Origin: JAJNPS01 sp031430315
GTDB taxonomy: Bacteria > Pseudomonadota > Alphaproteobacteria > Rhodobacterales > Rhodobacteraceae
Reading direction: 5' to 3'
Length of the DNA: 8,333 nt
Assembly (NCBI GenBank): GCA_031430315.1
Contig: JANPBI010000039.1
Location: 1 to 8,333, forward strand
The translations under genes were made by a program, and so were the position numbers. This document shows, in pieces, positions 1 through 6,317 of the stretch. The stretch's first letter is position 1. Each line of letters begins with the position of its first letter. Below the pieces are notes generated by a model. The model was not told where the DNA came from and did no database searches. It saw nothing but the letters and a program-made list of their open reading frames with translations.

Positions 1-1
1 T

Positions 2-460
2 GAGACCATCCCGGGTTGCACCTCCGAAATCAGACGTGACCCGCCGCGTCAGGTGTACACCTGCGCTGGCGGCATTGTGATCGAGGCCGAAGCGGCCGCG
101 CGGCTGACCTTCATTGTCCCGTCGCAGGATGCCCCCGCCAATGCCGTGCGGCTGGATGCAGGTGCGGTATGGATCAAGCTTGATCCGGCGCAGGTCACGC
201 CCGGCCAGCCGGCGTTTCAGATCCGCACACCACAGGCGATCGCGTCGGTCCGGGGCACGATTTACGCAGTTGACGTCACTGAAAACGCCAGTGCCGTTTT
301 CGTCGCGCAAGGTATCGTCGTTGTAAGGGAAAGGGACAAAGGGAAAATCGTTCAGCTTGACCCCGGCGAGGGTGTGGATATCGGACCCGGCAAGGCGTTC
401 GCGACCCGCAAATGGGGTGAGAAGCGCGTCGTCGAATTGCGAGCCCGTTTCGGGCGATGA
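2..460 (+). CDS. FecR-domain protein, C-terminal part (5' end outside window)
   Basis: The frame is open from base 2 to the TGA at 458-460, giving 152 visible residues. A GTG at 53 is in frame, but coding sense continues upstream of it, so the true start probably lies left of the window. The FecR signature is clear: a stretch around bases 160-320 reads AVWIKL, then QIRTPQAIASVRGTIYAV, then AVFVAQGIVVV, a beta-rich repeat typical of the FecR domain. FecR domains are usually periplasmic; any signal peptide would be off the edge. Two cysteines (codons 17-19 and 62-64) flank the start of the visible region and could form a disulfide. The gene overlaps the next cyclase by ATGA and no sigma factor or TonB receptor is visible, so a classical iron-uptake FecR role is unlikely here. 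A periplasmic partner or ligand for the neighbouring CHASE2 sensor is the better inference. Confidence 0.85.
   Translation, partial: ETIPGCTSEIRRDPPRQVYTCAGGIVIEAEAAARLTFIVPSQDAPANAVRLDAGAVWIKLDPAQVTPGQPAFQIRTPQAIASVRGTIYAVDVTENASAVFVAQGIVVVRERDKGKIVQLDPGEGVDIGPGKAFATRKWGEKRVVELRARFGR
443..455 (+). promoter_or_regulatory. Small GC hairpin directly before the cyclase start codon
   Basis: GCCCG, TTT, CGGGC form a 5-bp stem with a 3-base loop that ends one base before the ATG at 457. No good Shine-Dalgarno sequence is visible before this ATG. The hairpin could mask initiation unless ribosomes finishing the FecR gene melt it, which fits translational coupling. It also lies in coding sequence, so chance is possible. 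Confidence 0.3.
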
Positions 461-2295
461 TCCCAAGGCGGGAGCCGACGACGGCGCTGATGCTTGCGGG
501 GGCGACCGTCGCCCTCGTCTGGGCGCTCTTCTGGGCTTTCCCATATGTGCAAGGACGGTCAAGCCTGCTTGACTGGCCCGAAGCGATGCTGACGGATCTT
601 CGTCTGAATTTGTCGGGTCCGATCACCGCGCCCGCCAATATCGTGATCGTCGCCATAGATGATCTGACACTGTCTCCGCAGGCAGGGGGGTTTCCCCTTG
701 GCCGCAAACGCCTAGCAGCCATCATCGACAAGATCGCGCAGGCCGAGGCGCGCGTGCTTGCCGTGGATGTCTTGCTGGTCGACCCGGCCGAGGCCGAAGC
801 GGACGCCGCCTTGGCACGCGCGCTGGGGCAAGTGCCAGCGGTGATTGCGATGGCAGGAAGCTTTGCGCCCGACGCCAAGGGAGCCGCAACTGATGCGCCG
901 CGCACCAGCGATGAGCTTTGGCCCTTGCCGACCTTTGCGGCCAGCGCGACCGTCGGGCATGTGAACGTCGTACAAGACCGCACTGGCTCGCCCCGCCACG
1001 TTCCAATGGTTCTGACAACGTCGCGCGGCGTGACCCCTGCCTTCGTGCTGCAGGCGGCGACGATGTTTCTGGGGACGTCAGCGCGCCTTGCGGATGAAAG
1101 TGTCGGCATCGGGGATGCAGACCACAGGCTGGACGCAGGGTTTCATCTGGCGCTTCGTCTGGCGGGGCCGACCGGGGCCATCACAACGGTTTCAGCCCAG
1201 GACCTCGTGTCTGGCGATCCAGCCGTTTCCGCGATGCTGAAAGATAGGCTTGTCTTGTTGGGGTTTACCGCCAAAGCCGTTGGCGACACCTTTCCGTCGC
1301 CCTACGGGGGCCAAACGCCGGGTGTCGAAGTTCTTGCAAGCGGCATTGCGACCCTCATCGGCGGACCGGGTCTTGAGCGCACAGCGTCGATACGCCTGAT
1401 CGATCTGCTGGCGACTTTGTTCCTGGCCCTGTCCGGGTCGATCCTTGTGGCGCGGCTTCGGTTGTCGGTCGGCTTGCCCTTGGCCTTGTCGGGCGTGGCG
1501 ATCTGGCTTGCCTGCGGGATAGTGTTGTTTGCAAATGGTCTTTGGTTCAGTGCGGCACTACCGCTGTTTGGTACCGTGCCACCGGTGTTGGCAATGGCGA
1601 TCTTGCGCCAACGACTTGAGCAACGCGCGGCACTGCGTTCGGGGCAGGCCGTGGCCGCACTCAGCGTGTTTCATTCAGGCGCTCTGGCGCAACGGATCAT
1701 TGATGATCCCGAATATCTTGCGCAGCCTGTTCCACAGGAAATGGCGATCTTGTTTGTCGACGTGATCGGCTTTACCGCGATCAGCGAGGCGCTTGGGCCA
1801 GAAGACACCCGCAATTTCCTGAAAGAACTGCACGATGTTGTTTCGACAGTGGTCCATGCGGGGCACGGAATTGTGCTGAATTATCTTGGTGATGGCGCGA
1901 TGGCGGTTTTCGGCCTGCCAGATGCAGGCACTTCCGATGCTGAAAACGCTTTGCAAACCGCCTTTGCGCTGGTGCCCGCAGTGCGTGCAACGGTCCTGTC
2001 GGACGGGACCCACCCAGATCTCAAGGTCGGGGTGCATTTCGGGCCGGTCATCGTGTCGCGGCTGGGGCACGATCGTCATCAGCAGGTGACCATCGTGGGT
2101 GACGCGGTCAATTTGGCGAGCCGCCTGATCCATATCGCCAAAGAGCAATCTGCTGTCATTGCCGTGTCAGCTGACCTCACGCAGCACATACCGCTGCTCC
2201 GTCGCCCTGAACCGGACGACCGGGCCCGTTTGGCGGTGCGAGGTCGCAAAGCCGAGGTTGACGCCGAGATGTGGAGAACGCCTCCTTTGCGTTGA
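457..2295 (+). CDS. CHASE2-domain membrane adenylate/guanylate cyclase (class III)
   Basis: This intact 612-residue protein makes a cyclic nucleotide (probably cAMP) from a nucleoside triphosphate, with a cytoplasmic catalytic domain controlled by an extracytoplasmic sensor. Domains in order: a membrane segment at about 8-30; a CHASE2 sensor at about 42-310 with the typical DLRL, IVIVAIDD and VLAVDVLL elements; three membrane segments at about 314-390; and a class III cyclase domain at about 425-600. Metal-binding aspartates are D435 (in FVDVIGFT) and D479 (in LGDGAMAVFG). Transition-state residues N552 and R556 lie in GDAVNLASRL. The base-selecting position usually held by lysine is N475, paired with T545, which is non-canonical; the preferred nucleotide therefore cannot be stated firmly. 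The ATG start overlaps the FecR stop as ATGA, indicating coupling. The gene is convergent with the SulP transporter, whose cyclic-nucleotide-binding domain is a plausible receiver. Family call is firm; substrate and signal are unknown. Confidence 0.93.
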   Translation: MIPRREPTTALMLAGATVALVWALFWAFPYVQGRSSLLDWPEAMLTDLRLNLSGPITAPANIVIVAIDDLTLSPQAGGFPLGRKRLAAIIDKIAQAEARVLAVDVLLVDPAEAEADAALARALGQVPAVIAMAGSFAPDAKGAATDAPRTSDELWPLPTFAASATVGHVNVVQDRTGSPRHVPMVLTTSRGVTPAFVLQAATMFLGTSARLADESVGIGDADHRLDAGFHLALRLAGPTGAITTVSAQDLVSGDPAVSAMLKDRLVLLGFTAKAVGDTFPSPYGGQTPGVEVLASGIATLIGGPGLERTASIRLIDLLATLFLALSGSILVARLRLSVGLPLALSGVAIWLACGIVLFANGLWFSAALPLFGTVPPVLAMAILRQRLEQRAALRSGQAVAALSVFHSGALAQRIIDDPEYLAQPVPQEMAILFVDVIGFTAISEALGPEDTRNFLKELHDVVSTVVHAGHGIVLNYLGDGAMAVFGLPDAGTSDAENALQTAFALVPAVRATVLSDGTHPDLKVGVHFGPVIVSRLGHDRHQQVTIVGDAVNLASRLIHIAKEQSAVIAVSADLTQHIPLLRRPEPDDRARLAVRGRKAEVDAEMWRTPPLR

Positions 2296-2296
2296 A

Positions 2297-2321
2297 CCCG
2301 GCAGTGAGGGCCGCTGCCGGG
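2297..2321. terminator. Hairpin between convergent genes, possible bidirectional terminator
   Basis: CCCGGCAG (2297-2304) and CTGCCGGG (2314-2321) form a perfect 8-bp stem with a 9-base loop. It starts one base after the cyclase stop and 26 bases before the 3' end of the convergent SulP gene. Position and stem strength fit transcription termination. No T-run follows on either strand, so intrinsic activity is uncertain. Confidence 0.4.
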
Positions 2322-2346
2322 ACGTTCGGTCAGCTTGAAACCCTTG

Positions 2347-4567
2347 CTAGCCAGTCGTTCCTAGCAACGGCTTCAGCCCCGGGTCGCTGGATTGATCCGC
2401 GACCAGGTGGTTTGTTTGGGACAACTTATGGGCCAGAGCACGCGCAAGTATCCTCGTCCAGAGTAAAGCAAGTCCTTGATCCTGGATGGCTAACCCGTCA
2501 GGCATGCGCCAGGCTTTCGCGTTGGTTTGCGCAATGACATCGGCGCTGCGCGGCTGATCCAGCAGCTCCGCCATTTCGCCGACCAATGCGCCCGGAGCCA
2601 TAATGCGAACAAGGGTTTTCTTGCTCGTGCCCAGCGGGCAGGGCAGGTACACACCCAGCCGCCCTTTTTCGAGCACGTAGACTTCGCCGGGGCGCGAGCC
2701 CGCGGCGATAAGGACCTCGCCTGGGGTCAGAGAGCACGGTTCCAGCATGGCGAGTAGCTCGTCTAGACGTGGATCATCGCCGGCGAGATCGCCGAGCAGG
2801 CTGCGCATATCGACATGTCGCGTCGCGCCAAGAACTTCATCCAAAAGCGCCTCTTCGCAGTGGTCCAGCGCCTCCTCCAGTGAGGGCCAAAGGCGCAAAG
2901 CAGAACCAGCCCCGCCTCCGTCAGTAGACAGTTCGAGCCCCCATCGCGTGAGAACCTCGACAAAGGTTGTCGAGACATCCGCCAGATGCAATGTGACTCC
3001 GCTGGTGCCAAGTGTCTGGGTCAGTTTTGCCAATCCCGAACAAGCCGATGACTCGATCGACTTGACGGCACCAAAATCCAGTATGACGTCCCTCAGTCCT
3101 GTCACTGGTGTAGCGAGCCTTGAGATATCGGCAGCCATCTGATCAATGGAGCCAAAGAAAAGCGCGCCTTGCAGCCGCAAGATACAGATTTCGTGCCCAT
3201 CCCGGGCAATGATCGCGGCATCTTCGGGGGCGCGGTCGACCACGCTGTGGCGCAGGCTTGCGTTTGTGGCGCTGCGGATCACGGGCAGCTTTGCATATCC
3301 GATGGCAAAACCAAGAACCGCCAGACCCAGGCCAATCGCGACCGCAGGCAATATCCCCAAGGCCAGCGTCAGGGCGACAATGCTGACGACCATTCGCCAA
3401 TCGCCGGGGGTCAGCTGGCGGCGGGTGGCGATGAGCCAGTCATCCAGCATGGACCAGCCTATGAACATCAAGAGGCTGGCCGCAACGAAGACCGGAACAG
3501 CGGCGACGATCTGACCCGCGAACAGGCAGGCCACGGCAAGTATACTGACATGTGCCAAAACCATCGGGCGCACCGACACCCCAAGCTTGTTCACCAGAAT
3601 GCTGGCCCCGGCCTGCAAGAAACTGGTCAGCCCTCCAAAGAGACCAATCAGGGTGTTGGCGCCCCCTGTGATCTGCAATTCGCGATTGACGTCGACATGC
3701 GCTCTGGTCGCAATCTCGACCCCCGAGGTGTTCAGCAGCATCGCAATCAGCGAAAGAACCGTGACGGCGGCAAGGCTTGGTCCGACCAGCAAGACTGCCT
3801 GCCAGTCAACGTTCGTCACCAGCGAAAGGCCCGATGCAATCCCGCCCAGGTTTTCGCCCGATTGTGGCAGCCAACCCAGTCCGCGCGCCGTCGCAAGGTC
3901 AGTGCCGGTCAGCAATAGCGTCGCATAAATCCCGCTTAGAAAGACGACGATGACCACCAGAACGGCGGTTGAACCGGAAAACCGCTTTTGCGCCGTCACC
4001 AGGCACAGCGCCAGAGCCACGGCAGCCACCGGACCAAGCAGCGACCCAGGCCCTGCGATGTGACGAAGCAAGGCGGGAATGTCATGCGTGCCCGTCACGA
4101 TGAACAGGTCCGCCGTTACCAGCATCGCGCCTGATCCGGCAAGAAAACCAGCCGCGACCGGATAGGGAAACAGGCGCACCATTCGCCCCAGACCCAGCCG
4201 CCCCACCGCCCAGAACGCGATGCCGCAAAGAAGGGAGGATACCCCCATCACGGCAAACCCGGTCGCAATCCTTGCCTCATCGCCACCGCTTGCGGCACTA
4301 GCGGCAGCGGCAACAGCAGGTGCCAGCAGGGCAATTGAGGTGTCCTGGGCGACGCCGAGGACGCCACGAAACCGACTGAAAACCCAAAGTGCCAGCGTCA
4401 TCACTGCGCCGGACATCAGCATCGCCCCGGTGGGCAAGACCGAGCCCTGCCGACAAGGAGCCCGCAAAGCAAAAGCTAGCCATGGCCAGGCAATACCCCA
4501 AGGCATCGACAGCCAGAACGGCCCCGACCAACATTGACCGAACCGGCCCTGCCTTTCGTTCAGTCAC
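2347..4567 (-). CDS. SulP-family anion transporter with STAS and cyclic-nucleotide-binding domains, frameshifted near the N-terminus
   Basis: A SulP (SLC26-type) membrane transporter for sulfate, bicarbonate or a similar anion; the substrate is not readable from sequence. Two frames must be joined. GTG at 4567 opens a frame giving the first membrane segment (MLVGAVLAVDALGYCLAMAS) up to SAGL. Removing one base near 4442 joins it to the long frame (VLPTGAMLMSG and onward), for about 739 residues, the usual size for this architecture. In repaired numbering: membrane domain about 12-430; STAS domain about 460-565 (LRLQGALFFGSIDQM, then VILDFGAVKSIESSA); cyclic-nucleotide-binding domain about 608-715. 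The binding cassette GEMAELLDQPRSA has the expected glutamate (E664) and arginine (R673), so it should bind cAMP or cGMP. As written, the long frame can start at ATG 4506, but its first 22 residues are then out-of-frame sequence and the first helix is lost. No stronger start exists: a TGA lies two codons before the GTG. The gene may be a recent pseudogene or carry a sequence error. Confidence 0.85.
4438..4450 (-). other. Frameshift site in the SulP transporter gene
   Basis: Upstream of this point the coherent protein is in the GTG-4567 frame (SFCFAGSLSAGL). Downstream it is in the frame one base later (VLPTGAMLMSGAVM). Read on the minus strand, GGGCTCGGTCTTG becomes continuous if one base, for example the C at 4442, is removed. 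The exact base cannot be fixed without a homologue. There is no slippery heptamer to suggest programmed frameshifting. Confidence 0.75.
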
Positions 4568-4591
4568 CGATCACCGTGCGCATTCCTGTCG

Positions 4592-4618
4592 CTTGGCCGA
4601 TACCTATCCATAGCCAAG
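4592..4618. repeat. Inverted repeat upstream of the SulP gene
   Basis: CTTGGC (4592-4597) and GCCAAG (4613-4618) are perfect 6-base arms with a 15-base spacer, lying 25-51 bases upstream of the GTG start of the transporter. This could be an operator or a weak hairpin at the end of the upstream relic. Arms this short arise by chance, and no promoter hexamers beside it are convincing. Confidence 0.25.
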
Positions 4619-4861
4619 ACGGTCTGACAAGCGAAGAGCAGCAATGGAACATCCGCTAACTCCCCTTTTGAGAAGCGTCGGCTGATCCAGGTTTGACCGT
4701 TTAGCACCGACAGAGGAATATCTGTTGAGGTCGAAGCGGCGCTGGCCAGTCGGACCGGGGCAGGACAGGGATACTGCACCGGGCCAGTTCTGATAGGTCC
4801 TTGTTTGCGCTAGGTTGCACGCAGGAAGGCCGGATCGGCACCATGCTGTTCCAACGGCGCC

Positions 4862-5099
4862 AGCGAGCGGCATGGTCGCGCCGCCAGCCGAATGGGCCAC
4901 AAGGATATGCCGGCAAGGTTTTTCCCGCCATGGCGTCAATCACGGTGTTTGCTTGGTCGTCGAGGATGGCATCGGGCCGTGCGCCCGGCACATCGACACT
5001 GATGACGTGTTGCCCCACGACTTTCTAATATGGCACGGTTGGCGAAAGTTCCGCCGGCGATCCGAAGCCGCCAAGTTCTAAGACGCACGCGGTCGCCAC
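4862..5099 (-). pseudogene. Degraded alpha/beta-hydrolase, N-terminal half only
   Basis: Between the oxidoreductase and the transporter, the minus strand encodes alpha/beta-hydrolase sequence broken into pieces. From a possible GTG start at 5099 (GGAG eight bases upstream) it reads GGFGSPAELSPTVPY, then a TAG stop at 5027-5025, then KVVGQHVISVDVPG, the strand-plus-DxPG element usual in these enzymes. It continues through ILDDQANTVIDAMAGKTLP. An extra base at 4910 then shifts the frame, after which HILVAHSAGGATMPL follows; this is the nucleophile elbow with serine in AHSAG, where the first elbow glycine is alanine. Past about 4862 no frame gives recognisable hydrolase, so the C-terminal half, with the acid and histidine residues, appears lost. 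The remaining 4568-4861 stretch shows nothing else I can identify. The relic starts 68 bases after the upstream oxidoreductase and was probably in its operon. Which hydrolase subfamily it was cannot be told. Confidence 0.55.
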
Positions 5100-5167
5100 C
5101 CCGTCACTCCGTTTGGGCCGAACGGGTCATATCCCCCCGAAACCCGTCTTGCGTCGGGCATTGCAAG

Positions 5168-6025
5168 TTACAACCTGCCCCCATCCTTTATAAGCGTCTT
5201 GTAGATTGCGATGGCCTCTTGCTGACCCATCCCGCTATCCTTGGCCCGTTGGAAATACCCGACGATGAAGTCGGGGACGGCGGCGGAAATTCCCGCATCG
5301 CGCGCCTGCATCTGGATGCGGGTCAAAGCTTCGCCCCAGACCTGCAGCGTCGCGGTGGGTTGGAAATAGTCTGCGTCCTTGATGATCCGGGCCAGCTTGC
5401 AGGTTTCGGCATCGATGTCGGCTCGAAGGGGTTCGGCCGGGAAGAGGTCGATGAATTCCTGCAGGTCGATCCCCTCTGCCCGGCAGATGTTTGCCGCATG
5501 GGCGACACCGATGAACTGCACGTAAGACATCGTCAGCCATGCGAAGTCCAGCGCGGCGGCGGCTCCGACCCCTGCACCTACGTTGCGGACCTTCCCGGCA
5601 AGGCAGGTCAAAAGCGGCGCAGCGACCTGCCATGCCACCGGGTCCCCGGAAACAAGAATCTCGCCACCCGTGGTGCCGATTTCCGTTGGGCCGCACAGGA
5701 TCGCACCATCCAGATACCGCCCACCCCGTGCTGCAACCCAGTCCGAGAGCGCCCCGGCTTCGCGCGGGGTCCCCGTGGTCACGTTTACAATTATTCGCCC
5801 GACGAGGTGATCGTCCAAGCCATCGCCTCCCAGCAGCGCACGGGCAGACACATAGCTGTCGATGCAGATCAGCACGACAGGGCTGGCGGCCAGAGCCTCG
5901 GTGAAAGATCGGGTCTCCTGAGCACCTCCGTCAACCAGCACCTGGGCCCGTCCGGGTGAGCGGTTCCAAATGGTGACCTGGTGCCCGGCCTTTAGCATCG
6001 CGCGCGCTAGCGCCGACCCCATCAA
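5168..6025 (-). CDS. Imine-reductase-like NAD(P)-dependent oxidoreductase; original start codon at 6056 disrupted
   Basis: A cytoplasmic NAD(P)-binding oxidoreductase of the 6-phosphogluconate/beta-hydroxyacid dehydrogenase superfamily, closest in pattern to imine reductases, which reduce C=N bonds with NADPH. Reading back from the TTG at 6025, the same frame continues VTFVGLGLM, completing the Rossmann motif GxGxxG, until a TAG at 6055-6053. The natural protein was evidently about 295 residues, starting MSKVTF at 6056. In that numbering: G8/G10/G13 nucleotide-binding loop; N31-R32 in WNRSPGRA, typical of NADP-preferring imine reductases; VNVTTGTP at about 91; LDGAI at about 115; and D170 in ALDFAW, aligned with the catalytic aspartate of imine reductases. 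The catalytic lysine of 3-hydroxyisobutyrate dehydrogenases is missing at this place. As written only the weak TTG or the next ATG remains, which would cut off the first strand of the cofactor domain. Physiological substrate unknown. Confidence 0.75.
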   Translation of the reverse strand: MMGSALARAMLKAGHQVTIWNRSPGRAQVLVDGGAQETRSFTEALAASPVVLICIDSYVSARALLGGDGLDDHLVGRIIVNVTTGTPREAGALSDWVAARGGRYLDGAILCGPTEIGTTGGEILVSGDPVAWQVAAPLLTCLAGKVRNVGAGVGAAAALDFAWLTMSYVQFIGVAHAANICRAEGIDLQEFIDLFPAEPLRADIDAETCKLARIIKDADYFQPTATLQVWGEALTRIQMQARDAGISAAVPDFIVGYFQRAKDSGMGQQEAIAIYKTLIKDGGRL

Positions 6026-6052
6026 ACCCAGTCCGACGAAGGTTACTTTGCT

Positions 6053-6056
6053 CTAT
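6053..6056 (-). other. Disrupted start codon (ATG read as ATAG) of the oxidoreductase
   Basis: On the minus strand a strong Shine-Dalgarno GAGGAG (6068-6063) is followed by six bases and then ATAG AGC AAA GTA ACC. Dropping the A at 6054 gives ATG AGC AAA GTA ACC, that is MSKVT, running straight into the Rossmann loop. The ribosome-binding site, its spacing and the protein family all agree that this was the start. The extra base turns it into an in-frame TAG. Confidence 0.7.
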
Positions 6057-6075
6057 GGTGCGCTCCTCATTGAAA

Positions 6076-6090
6076 AGACATGCAATGTCT
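6076..6090. promoter_or_regulatory. Perfect inverted repeat, candidate operator of the oxidoreductase gene
   Basis: AGACAT-GCA-ATGTCT is a perfect 15-base palindrome with 6-base arms and a 3-base centre. It lies seven bases upstream of the GAGGAG ribosome-binding site of the minus-strand oxidoreductase and in the divergent region shared with the Crp gene. A protein bound here would sit in the leader or promoter of that gene. It does not match the TGTGA-N6-TCACA Crp or TTGAT-N4-ATCAA Fnr consensus, so another regulator is more likely. Confidence 0.4.
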
Positions 6091-6195
6091 GAATCACGGG
6101 CCACTCTAGCAATCAAATCTTAGCCTAGCTCGTGGGAAACGGCCCATCGACTTTGCGCGCTGACCTGAAGACGCGCGGACAGGTTCCTTCTTTAG

Positions 6196-6240
6196 CCCTG
6201 TCCTGCTGCCCGCCAGGCACGTTCTTCTTGCCAGACAGGG
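6196..6240. repeat. Inverted repeat in the leader of the Crp-family gene
   Basis: CCCTGTC (6196-6202) and GACAGGG (6234-6240) are perfect 7-base arms with a 31-base spacer, about 80-120 bases upstream of the Crp-family start. This could be a split operator or an mRNA leader hairpin; the loop is too long for a simple terminator. The rest of 6057-6317 shows no gene. Confidence 0.25.
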
Positions 6241-6267
6241 TAAATTCCGCAACCTGACGGGGACCAC

Positions 6268-6294
6268 GCGTTCCGTTTACGGGGTGCGTTCCGT
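6268..6294. repeat. Direct repeat GCGTTCCGT just upstream of the Crp-family gene
   Basis: GCGTTCCGT occurs at 6268-6276 and again at 6286-6294, 18 bases start to start. The second copy ends 11 bases before the GGAG ribosome-binding site. A spacing of nearly two helical turns would suit a regulator binding in tandem, but two copies of a 9-mer may be chance. Confidence 0.25.
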
Positions 6295-6317
6295 GTCGGG
6301 CATGTGGAGAGCCGCCG

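Noticed and set aside
276..1109. Long open frame on the minus strand opposite the FecR and cyclase genes
   Set aside because: It is antisense to two well-supported plus-strand genes, is rich in Arg/Ser/Ala without any domain, and follows from high GC codon use.
3169..3918. 249-codon open frame on the plus strand inside the SulP gene
   Set aside because: It is antisense to clear transporter and STAS sequence; its translation is low-complexity Gln/Arg-rich text with no domain.
5122..5147. ACGGGT / ACCCGT hairpin after the oxidoreductase gene as a terminator
   Set aside because: Only a 6-bp stem with a 14-base loop and no T-run on the minus strand; it also lies before a relic gene of the same operon.
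5030..5959. 309-codon open frame on the plus strand
   Set aside because: It runs opposite the oxidoreductase, whose Rossmann and C-terminal motifs are unmistakable; the plus translation has no recognisable fold.
5168..6056. Assignment as 3-hydroxyisobutyrate dehydrogenase
   Set aside because: The catalytic lysine motif is replaced by ALDFAW with an aspartate, and the WNRSPG and VNVTTGTP motifs fit imine reductases better.
6057..6317. Canonical Crp or Fnr binding site in the divergent region
   Set aside because: Neither TGTGA-N6-TCACA nor TTGAT-N4-ATCAA is present; only single half-site-like ATCAA/TTGAT occurrences were seen.
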